From assembly GCA_029259675.1 (NCBI GenBank), contig JAJDES010000539.1, positions 1 to 6,115 on the forward strand: a stretch of DNA of 6,115 bases, written 5' to 3'. Position 1 is the first letter of the stretch, and the number at the start of each line of letters is the position of its first letter. The notes under the pieces were generated by a model, which saw only the letters and a program-made list of their open reading frames with translations, searched no databases and was not told the origin of the DNA. Position numbers and translations under genes: made by a program. This stretch comes from Planctomycetota bacterium (lineage in GTDB: Bacteria; Planctomycetota; UBA1135; GCA-002686595). Shown here piece by piece: positions 5,851 to 6,115 of the stretch.

Positions 5851-6115
5851 ATGCCCAAGTCGACACAGCCCACCGTTGATGAAGAGCCGCGCACCATTTT
5901 GCGCCGCATCGTAGAGAGCCAGGCGTACCGCCAACTGGTTGCGATGAACATTCGTGGCCACGCTCTCAAGTTCCTCACCGACTTGGAAAGCAAAACGCGC
6001 GTGGCGGAAGAACTGCACGAGAACTTGATTCTGTTCCGAGAGGTGCAATCGCTTTACCGCGATTTGGGCTGGGTAGACATTGAAGCCGCCGTACACGACC
6101 GGATGGATCGCATCC
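5851..6115 (+). CDS. Partial helical protein, possible ferritin-like/di-iron (Paa-type)
   Basis: Only the first 88 codons are in the window; the 3' end is cut off. The visible peptide is charged and predicted helical, without signal peptide or membrane segment. After a polar N-terminus (1-12) come two helices, about 15-45 and 47-72, ending in YRDLGWVDIE (69-78) and DRM near the edge. VAEELHEN (51-58) contains E53-x-x-H56, the pattern that ligates iron in di-iron oxygenases of the phenylacetyl-CoA epoxidase/ferritin-like superfamily, and the LG-x-DI turn after it resembles PaaA. The expected Glu on the first helix is not obvious, so the match is weak. ATG 5851 has GAAGG 13 bases upstream, slightly far. 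A role as an oxygenase fed by the upstream ferredoxin would fit but is inference; a non-metal helical protein is equally possible. Confidence 0.6.
   Translation, partial: MPKSTQPTVDEEPRTILRRIVESQAYRQLVAMNIRGHALKFLTDLESKTRVAEELHENLILFREVQSLYRDLGWVDIEAAVHDRMDRI

Overview
The window reads as chromosomal DNA from a GC-rich bacterium (about 60% G+C by eye, with frequent TTG leucine codons and two probable TTG start codons). Protein style fits a proteobacterial or myxobacterial-type aerobe, but nothing here fixes the taxonomy. There is no rRNA, tRNA, insertion sequence, phage gene or CRISPR array.

Layout: bases 1-239 hold no gene I can support. A minus-strand gene (240-1745) encodes an Old Yellow Enzyme-type flavin oxidoreductase. 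It is divergent from a plus-strand run of five tightly packed genes: a short-chain dehydrogenase/reductase (1890-2708), a Rid/YjgF-family protein (2763-3179), a crotonase-fold protein (3176-3991), an acyl-CoA dehydrogenase (4055-5200) and a thioredoxin-like [2Fe-2S] ferredoxin (5205-5552). A gap of about 300 bases (5553-5850) follows, then the first 88 codons of a helical protein that may be a ferritin-like/di-iron enzyme, cut by the window edge. The 144-bp divergent intergenic region carries a 20-bp inverted repeat that looks like an operator.

How the genes may work together: dehydrogenase, crotonase, SDR and flavin reductase are the parts of a beta-oxidation-like route acting on CoA thioesters. 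The particular Rid, crotonase and acyl-CoA dehydrogenase sequences resemble, from memory, the set that accompanies 2-aminobenzoyl-CoA / salicylyl-CoA monooxygenase-reductase genes in aerobic aryl-CoA degradation clusters. The ligase and hydroxylase of such a pathway are not in the window, so the substrate is unknown. The ferredoxin and the truncated gene could belong to an oxygenase step, which is inference.

The most notable points are enzyme-level departures from family norms. The Rid protein has Met at the usual substrate-binding Arg position. The crotonase lacks both hydratase glutamates. The flavin reductase has an incomplete cysteine motif and a long barrel insertion.
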